DNA from: Candidatus Latescibacterota bacterium
Lineage (GTDB): Bacteria; Latescibacterota; UBA2968; GCA-2709665
Direction: 5' to 3'
NCBI GenBank assembly: GCA_012271065.1
Contig: JAAXHE010000322.1
Coordinates: forward strand, 1 to 13,489
Length of the DNA: 13,489 nt
Shown: positions 8,269 through 13,489 of the stretch, one piece after another
How positions within the stretch are numbered: position 1 is the stretch's first letter
Layout: the number at the start of each line of letters is the position of its first letter
Notes under the pieces: generated by a model
Databases searched by the model: none
What the model was told of the DNA's origin: nothing
The model's input: the letters and a program-made list of their open reading frames with translations, nothing else
Translations under genes and position numbers: made by a program

Positions 8269-8985
8269 ATGGTACAGACATTCAAACCTGCTTCTGAATG
8301 CGCGGACTGCAAGCTTTGCGAACGAGGGCGGACGGCCGTGCCCGGCAACGGGTCGCCGGATATCGCCCGCGTCGTCCGGGAAGTCGTCGGGAGGATTCGG
8401 AACGGAAAAGACGGCCTCATCGAAGTTCCGGTAGGTGTCTCCGCAAGGCACTGTCACCTGAACCGTGAAGCCATGGATATCCTCTTCGGGGCGGGGTCGG
8501 AACTCACGCCTTACAGAGAGCTCTTTCAGCCCGGCGCGTATGCGGCGGAAGAATGCGTCTCCGTGATCGGGCCCCGGCTGCGCGCCATCGAGCGCGTGCG
8601 TATTCTGGGACCCGCCCGGGACTATAACCAGGTCGAATTGGCCCGTACGGACGCCATCTTTCTAGGTCTCGATCCCCCAGTGCGGGACTCGGGCGACCTG
8701 CAGGGCGCCCAGCGGGTCACTTTTGTGGGCCCAAAGGGGTCCCTTACCGTACCTGCCGCCATCCGCGCCGTGCGGCACCTCCATCTCCGTCCCATGGACG
8801 TTGCGGATATGGGGCTCGGGGGACGCAGCGCCGTTCGCGCTCACATCAGCGGCGACAAGGGACTCACCTTTGAGAATGTCAGGCTGAAAATCGATCCCGG
8901 TTATCTGCCCGAACTCCATCTGGACACCGACGACGCCAACGCGGCCGACCTTGTTTGCGGAGGCAAGGCATTCATCGAATCCTGA
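8269..8985 (+). CDS. pduL: PduL-type phosphate propanoyl/acyltransferase
   Basis: A 238-residue PduL phosphotransacylase (acyl-CoA + phosphate to acyl-phosphate + CoA), the usual BMC-lumen enzyme that recycles CoA. Conserved marks: VPVGVSARHCHLNREAMD with the His pair 61/63, LTPYRELFQPGAYAAEE, RILGPARDYNQVELARTDA, IRAVRHLHLRPMDVADMGL with His 170/172, and LHLDTDDANAA (His 217). The His clusters are the metal-binding sites of the family. Ahead of the catalytic part is a short helix, DIARVVREVVGRI (31-43), likely an encapsulation peptide, and before it a CxxCxxC motif (Cys 11, 14, 17) that I do not know from typical PduL. ATG 8269 is the only in-frame start upstream; it lacks a clear Shine-Dalgarno site, and GTG 8338 is an alternative that would drop the cysteines. 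First gene of the BMC operon. Confidence 0.95.
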   Translation: MVQTFKPASECADCKLCERGRTAVPGNGSPDIARVVREVVGRIRNGKDGLIEVPVGVSARHCHLNREAMDILFGAGSELTPYRELFQPGAYAAEECVSVIGPRLRAIERVRILGPARDYNQVELARTDAIFLGLDPPVRDSGDLQGAQRVTFVGPKGSLTVPAAIRAVRHLHLRPMDVADMGLGGRSAVRAHISGDKGLTFENVRLKIDPGYLPELHLDTDDANAADLVCGGKAFIES

Positions 8986-9050
8986 GAAGCTGCTTTCCGG
9001 GGGGCCTGCTTTGACTGACACGGCACACGCAGCACGGGCGACTAACACTA

Positions 9051-10523
9051 TTGAACTGTAACTCATTGGCGTCTTTGTGGATTAAAAAGGCTATCAGAAC
9101 TGTACCAAATCGTCTGACCAGCGCGCGAATCTTCATCCTGGTGGTGTTGCTGACGCCTCCGGCGGTCGCATGTTATCACCGGGTGCAGATGGACGATCCC
9201 TATATCACGTACCGCTATGCGCGAAACCTCGCTGAAGGACGAGGCTTCGTCTATAACGAAGGTGAACGGGTTCTCGGTACCACGGCGCCGCTTTACGCCG
9301 TGCTCCTCTCGGTTCCCGGCCGTATCGCCGGAAACTATCCGCTGATCAGCGCCCTTTTCAGCGGCGCCGCGCTGGGGGCGCTAGGATGGCTGATCGGGCG
9401 CATCCTGGCAGACTTCGGCGAAAACAGGGCCGGTTTCGTTGCCGCGTTTCTCGTGGTTTTGAATCCGTATCTTGGCGACGTACTGGGATTTGAACTGATT
9501 CTGTTCCAGGCGCTGATATTCGGCGCCTACGCGGCCTATTTTTCGGACCGCCCGAATCTCGCGGCTCTGCTGCTTGCGCTTGGCACGCTTACCCGCGGTG
9601 ACGGGCTCGTACCCGCCGGACTGATCCTGGGCCACTACCTGTGGATTCACAGGGGAGAGGCCTGGCGGCCGCTGCTTGTCTTCGCCGTTGTTGTCGGCGG
9701 GTGGTCGATCTACGCGGCGTGGACCTTCGGTTCGCCCTTTCCCAATACGCTCGAGGCAAAACGGGCGATGGGCGCGAGCGGGCTCTGGCGGTCGTTATGG
9801 CACGGCGTCCTCTACACGGGCCGGCGCTACCTCGAGTCGTCGCCATTTTTCGTGTGGTTTGCGCTGCCGGCGCTCCTGGGCGTCATCAGGATATTTCGTC
9901 TGGACAGGCGCATTCTGCTCATTGCGGGCTGGCCGTTACTCATCTTTCTAGGGTACTGGGCGATGGGGGTTCCGGCGGCCTACAACTATTATGCCGGTCT
10001 GGTACCACTCCTGATGATACTGACCGCTCTGGGTACGGCCTCGCTGGCCGGCCGGATCGCGCGCGAGTGGTCCGGCTGGCGGCGCCATGAAATCCGGATA
10101 TGCGCGCTGTTGTGTATCCCGCTGCTGATTGCCCTGCTGACCCCGACCGCCAATCTGTTGGGCCGGGAGCCCCAGCCGCGTTACCGCATCTACAGGACGG
10201 CCGGTGAGTGGCTCGCAGAAAATACTCCGGCGAATGCTTCCGTCGGAATGGTCGAAATTGGCATCGTGGGCTTTTACAGCGACCGCTATATTGTGGACGT
10301 CTGCGGTCTGATCACCCCCACGGTCGGCCCACACATGGCGGCCGGTGACGTTTCCTGGCCCATTCGGACTTCCAGGCCGGATTTCATGCTCTTGCACGAT
10401 CCACTTTGGGCTTCTCTTGAAGGCCCGATCGCGTCCGCGCCGTGGTTCCGGGAATCCTACGAATGTATCAGGACCTTCGACGGCCCGCGTCCCTACAGGC
10501 TGGTCGTCTACAGAAAAAAATAG
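9051..10523 (+). CDS. AftB-like GT-C membrane glycosyltransferase
   Basis: A 490-residue protein with roughly ten membrane segments and a C-terminal soluble part from about residue 380. Right after the first membrane helix comes MDDPYITYRYARNLAEGRG (47-65) and then GERVLGTTAPLY. This acidic-pair motif in the first external loop is the mark of GT-C enzymes, and the wording is closest to mycobacterial AftB and its many uncharacterised bacterial relatives. Such enzymes use polyprenyl-phosphate sugars on the outer face of the inner membrane. The C-terminal AGEWLAENTPANASVGMVE fits these relatives. The start is uncertain: TTG 9051 (or TTG 9066/9075) is needed to keep the first helix, and no ribosome site is seen. 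It sits 65 bases after pduL and 57 before the BMC-H gene on the same strand, an unusual setting for an envelope enzyme. Confidence 0.82.
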   Translation: MNCNSLASLWIKKAIRTVPNRLTSARIFILVVLLTPPAVACYHRVQMDDPYITYRYARNLAEGRGFVYNEGERVLGTTAPLYAVLLSVPGRIAGNYPLISALFSGAALGALGWLIGRILADFGENRAGFVAAFLVVLNPYLGDVLGFELILFQALIFGAYAAYFSDRPNLAALLLALGTLTRGDGLVPAGLILGHYLWIHRGEAWRPLLVFAVVVGGWSIYAAWTFGSPFPNTLEAKRAMGASGLWRSLWHGVLYTGRRYLESSPFFVWFALPALLGVIRIFRLDRRILLIAGWPLLIFLGYWAMGVPAAYNYYAGLVPLLMILTALGTASLAGRIAREWSGWRRHEIRICALLCIPLLIALLTPTANLLGREPQPRYRIYRTAGEWLAENTPANASVGMVEIGIVGFYSDRYIVDVCGLITPTVGPHMAAGDVSWPIRTSRPDFMLLHDPLWASLEGPIASAPWFRESYECIRTFDGPRPYRLVVYRKK

Positions 10524-10565
10524 GTGGGCGCTATACCCGCCTGGATTGGGTCAAACACTCTCAAC

Positions 10566-10571
10566 AGGAGG
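10566..10571 (+). promoter_or_regulatory. Strong ribosome binding site of the BMC-H gene
   Basis: AGGAGG lies 9 bases before the ATG at 10581. It fixes the start (an upstream GTG at 10524 in the same frame has no site) and is by far the best ribosome site in the BMC operon, fitting high demand for the main facet protein. Confidence 0.85.
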
Positions 10572-10580
10572 AATCGCGAC

Positions 10581-10862
10581 ATGGGTGAAGCCCTTGGCAT
10601 GATTGAAACCAGAGGTCTGGTGGCAATGATTGAAGCGACCGACGCCATGGTGAAAGCGGCCAACGTAAAGCTTGTAAACTGGGAAAAAATCGGCGCCGGC
10701 TACGTGACTGCCGTTGTCCGGGGCGACGTGGCCGCAGTTAAAGCCGCCACCGAGGCTGGCGCCGCCGCTGCCGGCAAGATTGGCGAGCTGATTTCCGTGC
10801 ATGTGATTCCGCGGCCCCATGGCAGCCTCGAAGATGTGCTGCCCATTGGAAAATCGTCCTGA
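10581..10862 (+). CDS. BMC-H hexameric shell protein (PduA-like)
   Basis: A 93-residue single-domain BMC protein (Pfam BMC fold) that forms the hexagonal facet tiles of a microcompartment shell. From the start it aligns almost without gaps to PduA as I recall it: [19 protein letters not shown], then [18 protein letters not shown], then [20 protein letters not shown], then SVHVIPRPH. The edge lysine (DAMVKAAN, Lys 25) and the 'IPRPH' end are kept. The pore loop reads KIGAG, so the residue lining the pore is Ala 39 where PduA has Ser 40. It is the only BMC-H gene in the window. It lies 17 bases before the first BMC-P gene. Confidence 0.97.
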   Translation: MGEALGMIETRGLVAMIEATDAMVKAANVKLVNWEKIGAGYVTAVVRGDVAAVKAATEAGAAAAGKIGELISVHVIPRPHGSLEDVLPIGKSS

Positions 10863-10879
10863 AGAGTTGAGCATCTACG

Positions 10880-11176
10880 ATGATTCTGGGTAAAGTGGTG
10901 GGGACGGTTGTCGCCACCCAGAAAGACAAGGGTCTCGAGGGGTTCAAACTCCAGGTCATTCAGACCCTGGACATTCAGACCCTTAGGCCGGGGAGCCGTT
11001 TCCTGGTTGCCGTCGACGCCGTCGGCGCCGGAACCAATGAAGTCGTCCTGTGTACAAGTGGAAGTTCCGCGCGGATGACCGGCTCGACCGAAGACCGTCC
11101 GGTCGACGCGGTCGTCGTCGCCATCGTCGATTCTGTCGAGATGGAGGACGAAACGACCTACCGAAAACACCCATGA
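10880..11176 (+). CDS. BMC-P pentameric vertex protein (EutN/CcmL family), copy 1
   Basis: A 98-residue EutN/CcmL-family protein; five copies cap each vertex of a microcompartment shell. The family pattern is complete: MILGKVVGTVVATQKDKGLEG at the start, KLQVIQTLD, VAVDAVGAGTNEVVL, then the GSSAR turn (near 61-65), and RPVDAVVVAIVDSVE near the end. Of the three BMC-P genes here this one is closest to the classical consensus. ATG 10880 matches the family start; the ribosome site is weak (GAAGAG well upstream), so translation may be coupled to the BMC-H gene 17 bases earlier. The last eight residues (DETTYRKHP region) are a charged tail beyond the fold. Confidence 0.95.
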   Translation: MILGKVVGTVVATQKDKGLEGFKLQVIQTLDIQTLRPGSRFLVAVDAVGAGTNEVVLCTSGSSARMTGSTEDRPVDAVVVAIVDSVEMEDETTYRKHP

Positions 11177-11192
11177 AACGCAGCCGTTTACG
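11173..11192 (+). repeat. Short shared tag after BMC-P copy 1 (partner at 13351-13370)
   Basis: The 20 bases starting in the stop of BMC-P copy 1, ATGAAACGCAGCCGTTTACG, match 17 of 20 bases of the segment directly after the stop of BMC-P copy 3. The similarity ends there. It could be a leftover of gene duplication or chance. Confidence 0.35.
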
Positions 11193-11263
11193 GTGTGAAG
11201 TCCCCCGTCAATCCGACGTACTGATTGCATACCGCATCTGGATTCATCTTACGTCTATTAATC

Positions 11264-12700
11264 ATGAACTTCAGCGAAGCACAAATCAGATCGGTCGTTG
11301 AGGAAGTCGTCCGAACCCTCGCGCCGGAAGCGCAGGCTCCCGCGGTCGTCTCGCCTCCCGTCCGGACGCCCGGCAACGGGGACGATGGCATATTCGAACG
11401 TCTGGACAGTGCGATCGAAGCGTCTGCTCGGGCGCAGCGCGAACTGGAGGCCCTGTCGCAGGAGACCAGGCGCGGAATTATCGAGGCCATTCGAAATGCG
11501 GCGCTGGACCATGCCAAGGGCCTCGCGCAGATGACCATCGACGAGACCGGAATGGGCAGAATTGCCCACAAGATCCGGAAGTTCGACGTGGTTGCCCGTC
11601 TCACCCCCGGCGTCGAGGACCTGGAACCGGTGGCGTGGACCGGAGACCGGGGACTGACCGTCGTGGAACTGGCGCCCTTCGGCGTCGTCGCCGCCGTCAC
11701 ACCCTCCACACATCCGGTTCCCACGACCGTGAACAACGCCATCAGCCTGATCGCCGCAGGAAACAGTGCAGTAATTGCGCCTCATCCTGCCGCGAAAAAG
11801 GTCTCCCAGCTGGGCATTCAAATCCTCAACCGGGCGATTGTCGACGCGGGAGGACCTCCAAACCTGTTGACCGCTGTCCATGACCCCAGTATTCAGACCG
11901 CCCGGGATCTTTTCGTACATCCGAAGATCGACCTGGTGCTGGTGACTGGCGGGGGCGGCGTGGTCAGGGCCGCGATGCAGGCGCCGAAGAGAGTCATCGC
12001 CGCGGGTCCCGGGAATCCCCCGGTGGTGGTCGACGAAACCGCTGACCTCGACACGGCGGCGTCGGGTATCGTGGAAGGCGGCGCATTCGACAACAATATC
12101 CTCTGTATCGGCGAAAAGGAAATCTTCGTCGTCGAATCCGTCGCAGACGAACTCAAACGTTCACTCCTTTCAAGGGGATGCGTGGAACTGGACCGCGGCC
12201 AGATCGACAGCCTGACCGGGTGCGCGTTCAACGCAGATGATGGCGGCGAACATATCGTCAACCGGGAATTCGTGGGACGAAACCCGCACGTCCTCGCCGA
12301 GAGCATTGGCCTGAACGTACCGCCCGAAACCGAGTTGCTGGTCGGCGAGGTTGAAGCCCGACATCCCTTCACGCAGAACGAACAGATGATGCCGTTCATC
12401 CCAATTGTCCGTGTTCCCGACGTCAACACCGGGATCGAAAGGGCCGTGGAGGCCGAACACGGCTATCACCACACAGCGGTGATGCACTCGAAGAACGTCG
12501 AAAACATGACCAACATGGCGAGGGCCTGCCGTTGCAGTCTCTTTATCAAGAATGGTCCGTCCACCGCCGGTGTGGGGGCCGGCGGCGAAGGATACACCTC
12601 ATTTTCCATCGCAACGCCCACCGGCGAGGGCTGCACGTCGGCCAGAACCTTCACGCGCCAGCGACGCTGCACGCTGGTCGACTATTTCAGGATCGTCTGA
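11264..12700 (+). CDS. BMC-associated CoA-acylating aldehyde dehydrogenase (PduP/EutE-like)
   Basis: A 478-residue aldehyde dehydrogenase that converts an aldehyde + CoA + NAD+ to acyl-CoA in the shell lumen. The N-terminus MNFSEAQIRSVVEEVVRTL (1-19) is a classic encapsulation helix, joined by a Pro/Ala-rich linker (21-42) to the enzyme. Catalytic features: PFGVVAAVTPSTHPV (138-152, cofactor loop), LVTGGGGVV (226-234), ASGIVEGGAFDNN followed by ILCIGEKE with the nucleophile Cys 281, and a typical CTLVDYFRIV C-terminus. ATG 11264 is chosen because it starts exactly at the targeting helix; TTG 11225 would put 13 odd residues before it. No Shine-Dalgarno site is visible. It lies 87 bases after BMC-P copy 1. 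Its product is the natural substrate of the PduL protein upstream. The aldehyde substrate is not known. Confidence 0.95.
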   Translation: MNFSEAQIRSVVEEVVRTLAPEAQAPAVVSPPVRTPGNGDDGIFERLDSAIEASARAQRELEALSQETRRGIIEAIRNAALDHAKGLAQMTIDETGMGRIAHKIRKFDVVARLTPGVEDLEPVAWTGDRGLTVVELAPFGVVAAVTPSTHPVPTTVNNAISLIAAGNSAVIAPHPAAKKVSQLGIQILNRAIVDAGGPPNLLTAVHDPSIQTARDLFVHPKIDLVLVTGGGGVVRAAMQAPKRVIAAGPGNPPVVVDETADLDTAASGIVEGGAFDNNILCIGEKEIFVVESVADELKRSLLSRGCVELDRGQIDSLTGCAFNADDGGEHIVNREFVGRNPHVLAESIGLNVPPETELLVGEVEARHPFTQNEQMMPFIPIVRVPDVNTGIERAVEAEHGYHHTAVMHSKNVENMTNMARACRCSLFIKNGPSTAGVGAGGEGYTSFSIATPTGEGCTSARTFTRQRRCTLVDYFRIV

Positions 12701-12749
12701 AATCCGGCGAGGACTATTCCCGGTTTCCACTTTCAATGCCCAGGTGCCC

Positions 12750-13022
12750 ATGCAACTCGGCCGCGTCTCAGGAAAAATCATAGCCACAAGGAAAGACCCG
12801 TCGCTCACCGGCATCCGGATGCTCGTAATCCAACCTTTGGACCACCGCCGGAACGATTTCGGAGATGCGCTCGTGGCTGCCGACGTGGTCAGCGCGGGAC
12901 AGGGCGAGACCGTCTACTGGGTCAGCGCGAGAGAAGCGCCCAATGCCCTGCCCGGAAAATACGGGCCCGTGGACGCCGCGATCGTCGGCATCGCCGACCG
13001 GATCGATATCCGGAACGAATAA
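12750..13022 (+). CDS. BMC-P pentameric vertex protein (EutN/CcmL family), copy 2
   Basis: A 90-residue EutN/CcmL-family vertex protein: MQLGRVSGKIIATRKDPSLTG, RMLVIQPLD, ALVAADVVSAGQGETVYWV, YGPVDAAIVGIADRIDI. It has diverged from copy 1: the usual VGAG is VSAG, and the SSAR turn is reduced to VSAREAP. ATG 12750 fits the family start and follows an AGGTG site by 4 bases; longer in-frame starts back to 12552 lie inside the aldehyde dehydrogenase gene and add no family sequence. It lies 49 bases after that gene. Different BMC-P paralogues may occupy different vertices or allow mixed sizes of shells. Confidence 0.94.
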   Translation: MQLGRVSGKIIATRKDPSLTGIRMLVIQPLDHRRNDFGDALVAADVVSAGQGETVYWVSAREAPNALPGKYGPVDAAIVGIADRIDIRNE

Positions 13023-13071
13023 TACCTGAGCCGTGCGCAGTTCTCCGGCCTTACCCAGATCCCCGGTTCCC

Positions 13072-13350
13072 ATGATTCTTGCACGAGTCATCGGTAGCGT
13101 TGTTTCCACGCTGAAACATCCGGCCTACGAAGCCACAAAACTGATGGTGGTACAACCTGTCCAACCGGACGGCGCCGACACGGATGACACCCTGCTTGCC
13201 GTCGACGCGGCCGGTGCAGGCGCGGGCGAAACCGTACTCGTCCTCCGCCAGGGCGTTGCGGCCGCGCAGGTCCTGGGGGTCGACCGGCCGCCGATCCGCT
13301 CCGTAATCGTCGGGATTGTGGATCGGGTCGACTGTGAGCCGCAGAGGTAG
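13072..13350 (+). CDS. BMC-P pentameric vertex protein (EutN/CcmL family), copy 3
   Basis: A 92-residue EutN/CcmL-family protein: MILARVIGSVVSTLKHPAYE, KLMVVQPVQPDG, LLAVDAAGAGAGETVLVL, PPIRSVIVGIVDRVD. The fold motifs at both ends are kept, but the SSAR turn is lost (RQGVAAAQVLG) and the PVDA before the last strand reads PIRS. ATG 13072 begins at the family start, 49 bases after copy 2; there is no Shine-Dalgarno site, and GTG 13033 would only add 13 unrelated residues. It is the last recognisable gene in the window. A set of three BMC-P paralogues is a trait of PVM-type loci (recalled from the literature). Confidence 0.93.
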   Translation: MILARVIGSVVSTLKHPAYEATKLMVVQPVQPDGADTDDTLLAVDAAGAGAGETVLVLRQGVAAAQVLGVDRPPIRSVIVGIVDRVDCEPQR

Positions 13351-13370
13351 ATGAACCGCAGCCGTCGACG
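13351..13370 (+). repeat. Short shared tag after BMC-P copy 3 (partner at 11173-11192)
   Basis: ATGAACCGCAGCCGTCGACG directly follows the stop of BMC-P copy 3 and matches the tag after copy 1 at 17 of 20 positions. The open frame it could start has only ten codons. Confidence 0.35.
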
Positions 13371-13379
13371 ACCTGCACC

Positions 13380-13489
13380 TTAGCAGCCCGTTGAAAAAGT
13401 CCATCCGGGCTACGGCCGGCCATTGCGGTCGAAATACTGCGTTGCGCTCCCTCGCCGAATCGCCGGATGGGACTCGGTCGCGCGCCTTG
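13380..13489. repeat. Putative intergenic repeat element with inverted arms, running off the edge
   Basis: After the last BMC gene comes a segment with no coding sense. It opens with TTAGCAGCCCGTTGAAAAAG, which I recall (unverified) as a motif common in intergenic repeats of diverse bacteria. It contains inverted arms GTCCATCCGG (13399-13408 region) and CCGGATGGGAC (13463-13473) that can pair with one bulge, around a core of about 53 bases. No T-run follows, so it is not a normal terminator. Confidence 0.45.

Noticed and set aside
8057..8434. 125-codon plus-strand open frame starting in the divergent promoter region
   Set aside because: It contains both promoter elements and the palindrome, overlaps the pduL start in another frame, and has no recognisable features.
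9011..9050. TTGACT before the GT-C gene as an internal promoter
   Set aside because: No -10-like hexamer at 16-18 bases; the nearest candidate is about 26 bases away.
10524..10580. BMC-H start at GTG 10524
   Set aside because: It would add 19 residues unlike the family and has no ribosome site; ATG 10581 has AGGAGG and the family N-terminus.
11173..11301. Possible 42-residue gene starting in an ATGA overlap with BMC-P copy 1
   Set aside because: It has no motif, runs into the ALDH gene in another frame, and the coupling signal alone is weak.
11258..11920. 220-codon minus-strand open frame
   Set aside because: Antisense to the well-supported aldehyde dehydrogenase gene; no family features.

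Overview
The window looks like a piece of a high-GC chromosome from an uncultured Gram-negative-type bacterium. An outer membrane is implied by the Wzi-like beta-barrel protein, and the compartment genes resemble the Planctomycetes/Verrucomicrobia (PVM) style found also in some FCB/candidate phyla. The sequence alone does not fix the phylum. No rRNA, tRNA, CRISPR array, transposase or phage gene was seen.

Left half (163-7877, minus strand): a tightly packed cell-surface polysaccharide operon. In transcription order it encodes a Wzi-like outer-membrane protein, an O-antigen polymerase/ligase-like membrane protein, a GT2 glycosyltransferase, a DegT/StrS sugar aminotransferase, a WecA/MraY-like sugar-1-phosphate transferase and a Wzx-type flippase. 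Together they cover lipid-linked sugar initiation, sugar modification, extension, flipping, polymerisation and surface assembly.

Centre (7878-8268): a 391-bp divergent control region. It has a consensus minus-strand promoter (TTGACA-N16-TATAAT, extended -10) for the polysaccharide operon and a plus-strand promoter (TTGACT-N17-TATTAT) for the compartment operon. A perfect 14-bp palindrome lies at the predicted plus-strand transcription start.

Right half (8269-13350, plus strand): a bacterial microcompartment (BMC) operon. It encodes a PduL-type phosphotransacylase, an AftB-like GT-C membrane glycosyltransferase, one BMC-H hexamer shell protein, a BMC-P pentamer protein, a CoA-acylating aldehyde dehydrogenase and two more, diverged BMC-P proteins. 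The aldehyde dehydrogenase would turn an aldehyde into acyl-CoA and PduL would turn that into acyl-phosphate inside the shell. The aldehyde-generating signature enzyme, alcohol dehydrogenase, acyl kinase and BMC-T proteins are not in the window, so the substrate is not known. PVM-type BMCs, which use three BMC-P paralogues, process L-fucose/L-rhamnose, so a deoxysugar-derived aldehyde is the leading guess.

The main oddities are the membrane glycosyltransferase sitting inside the BMC operon, a matching targeting helix on both cargo enzymes, an N-terminal CxxCxxC motif on PduL, graded divergence of the three BMC-P proteins, and repeat-like non-coding DNA at both window edges.
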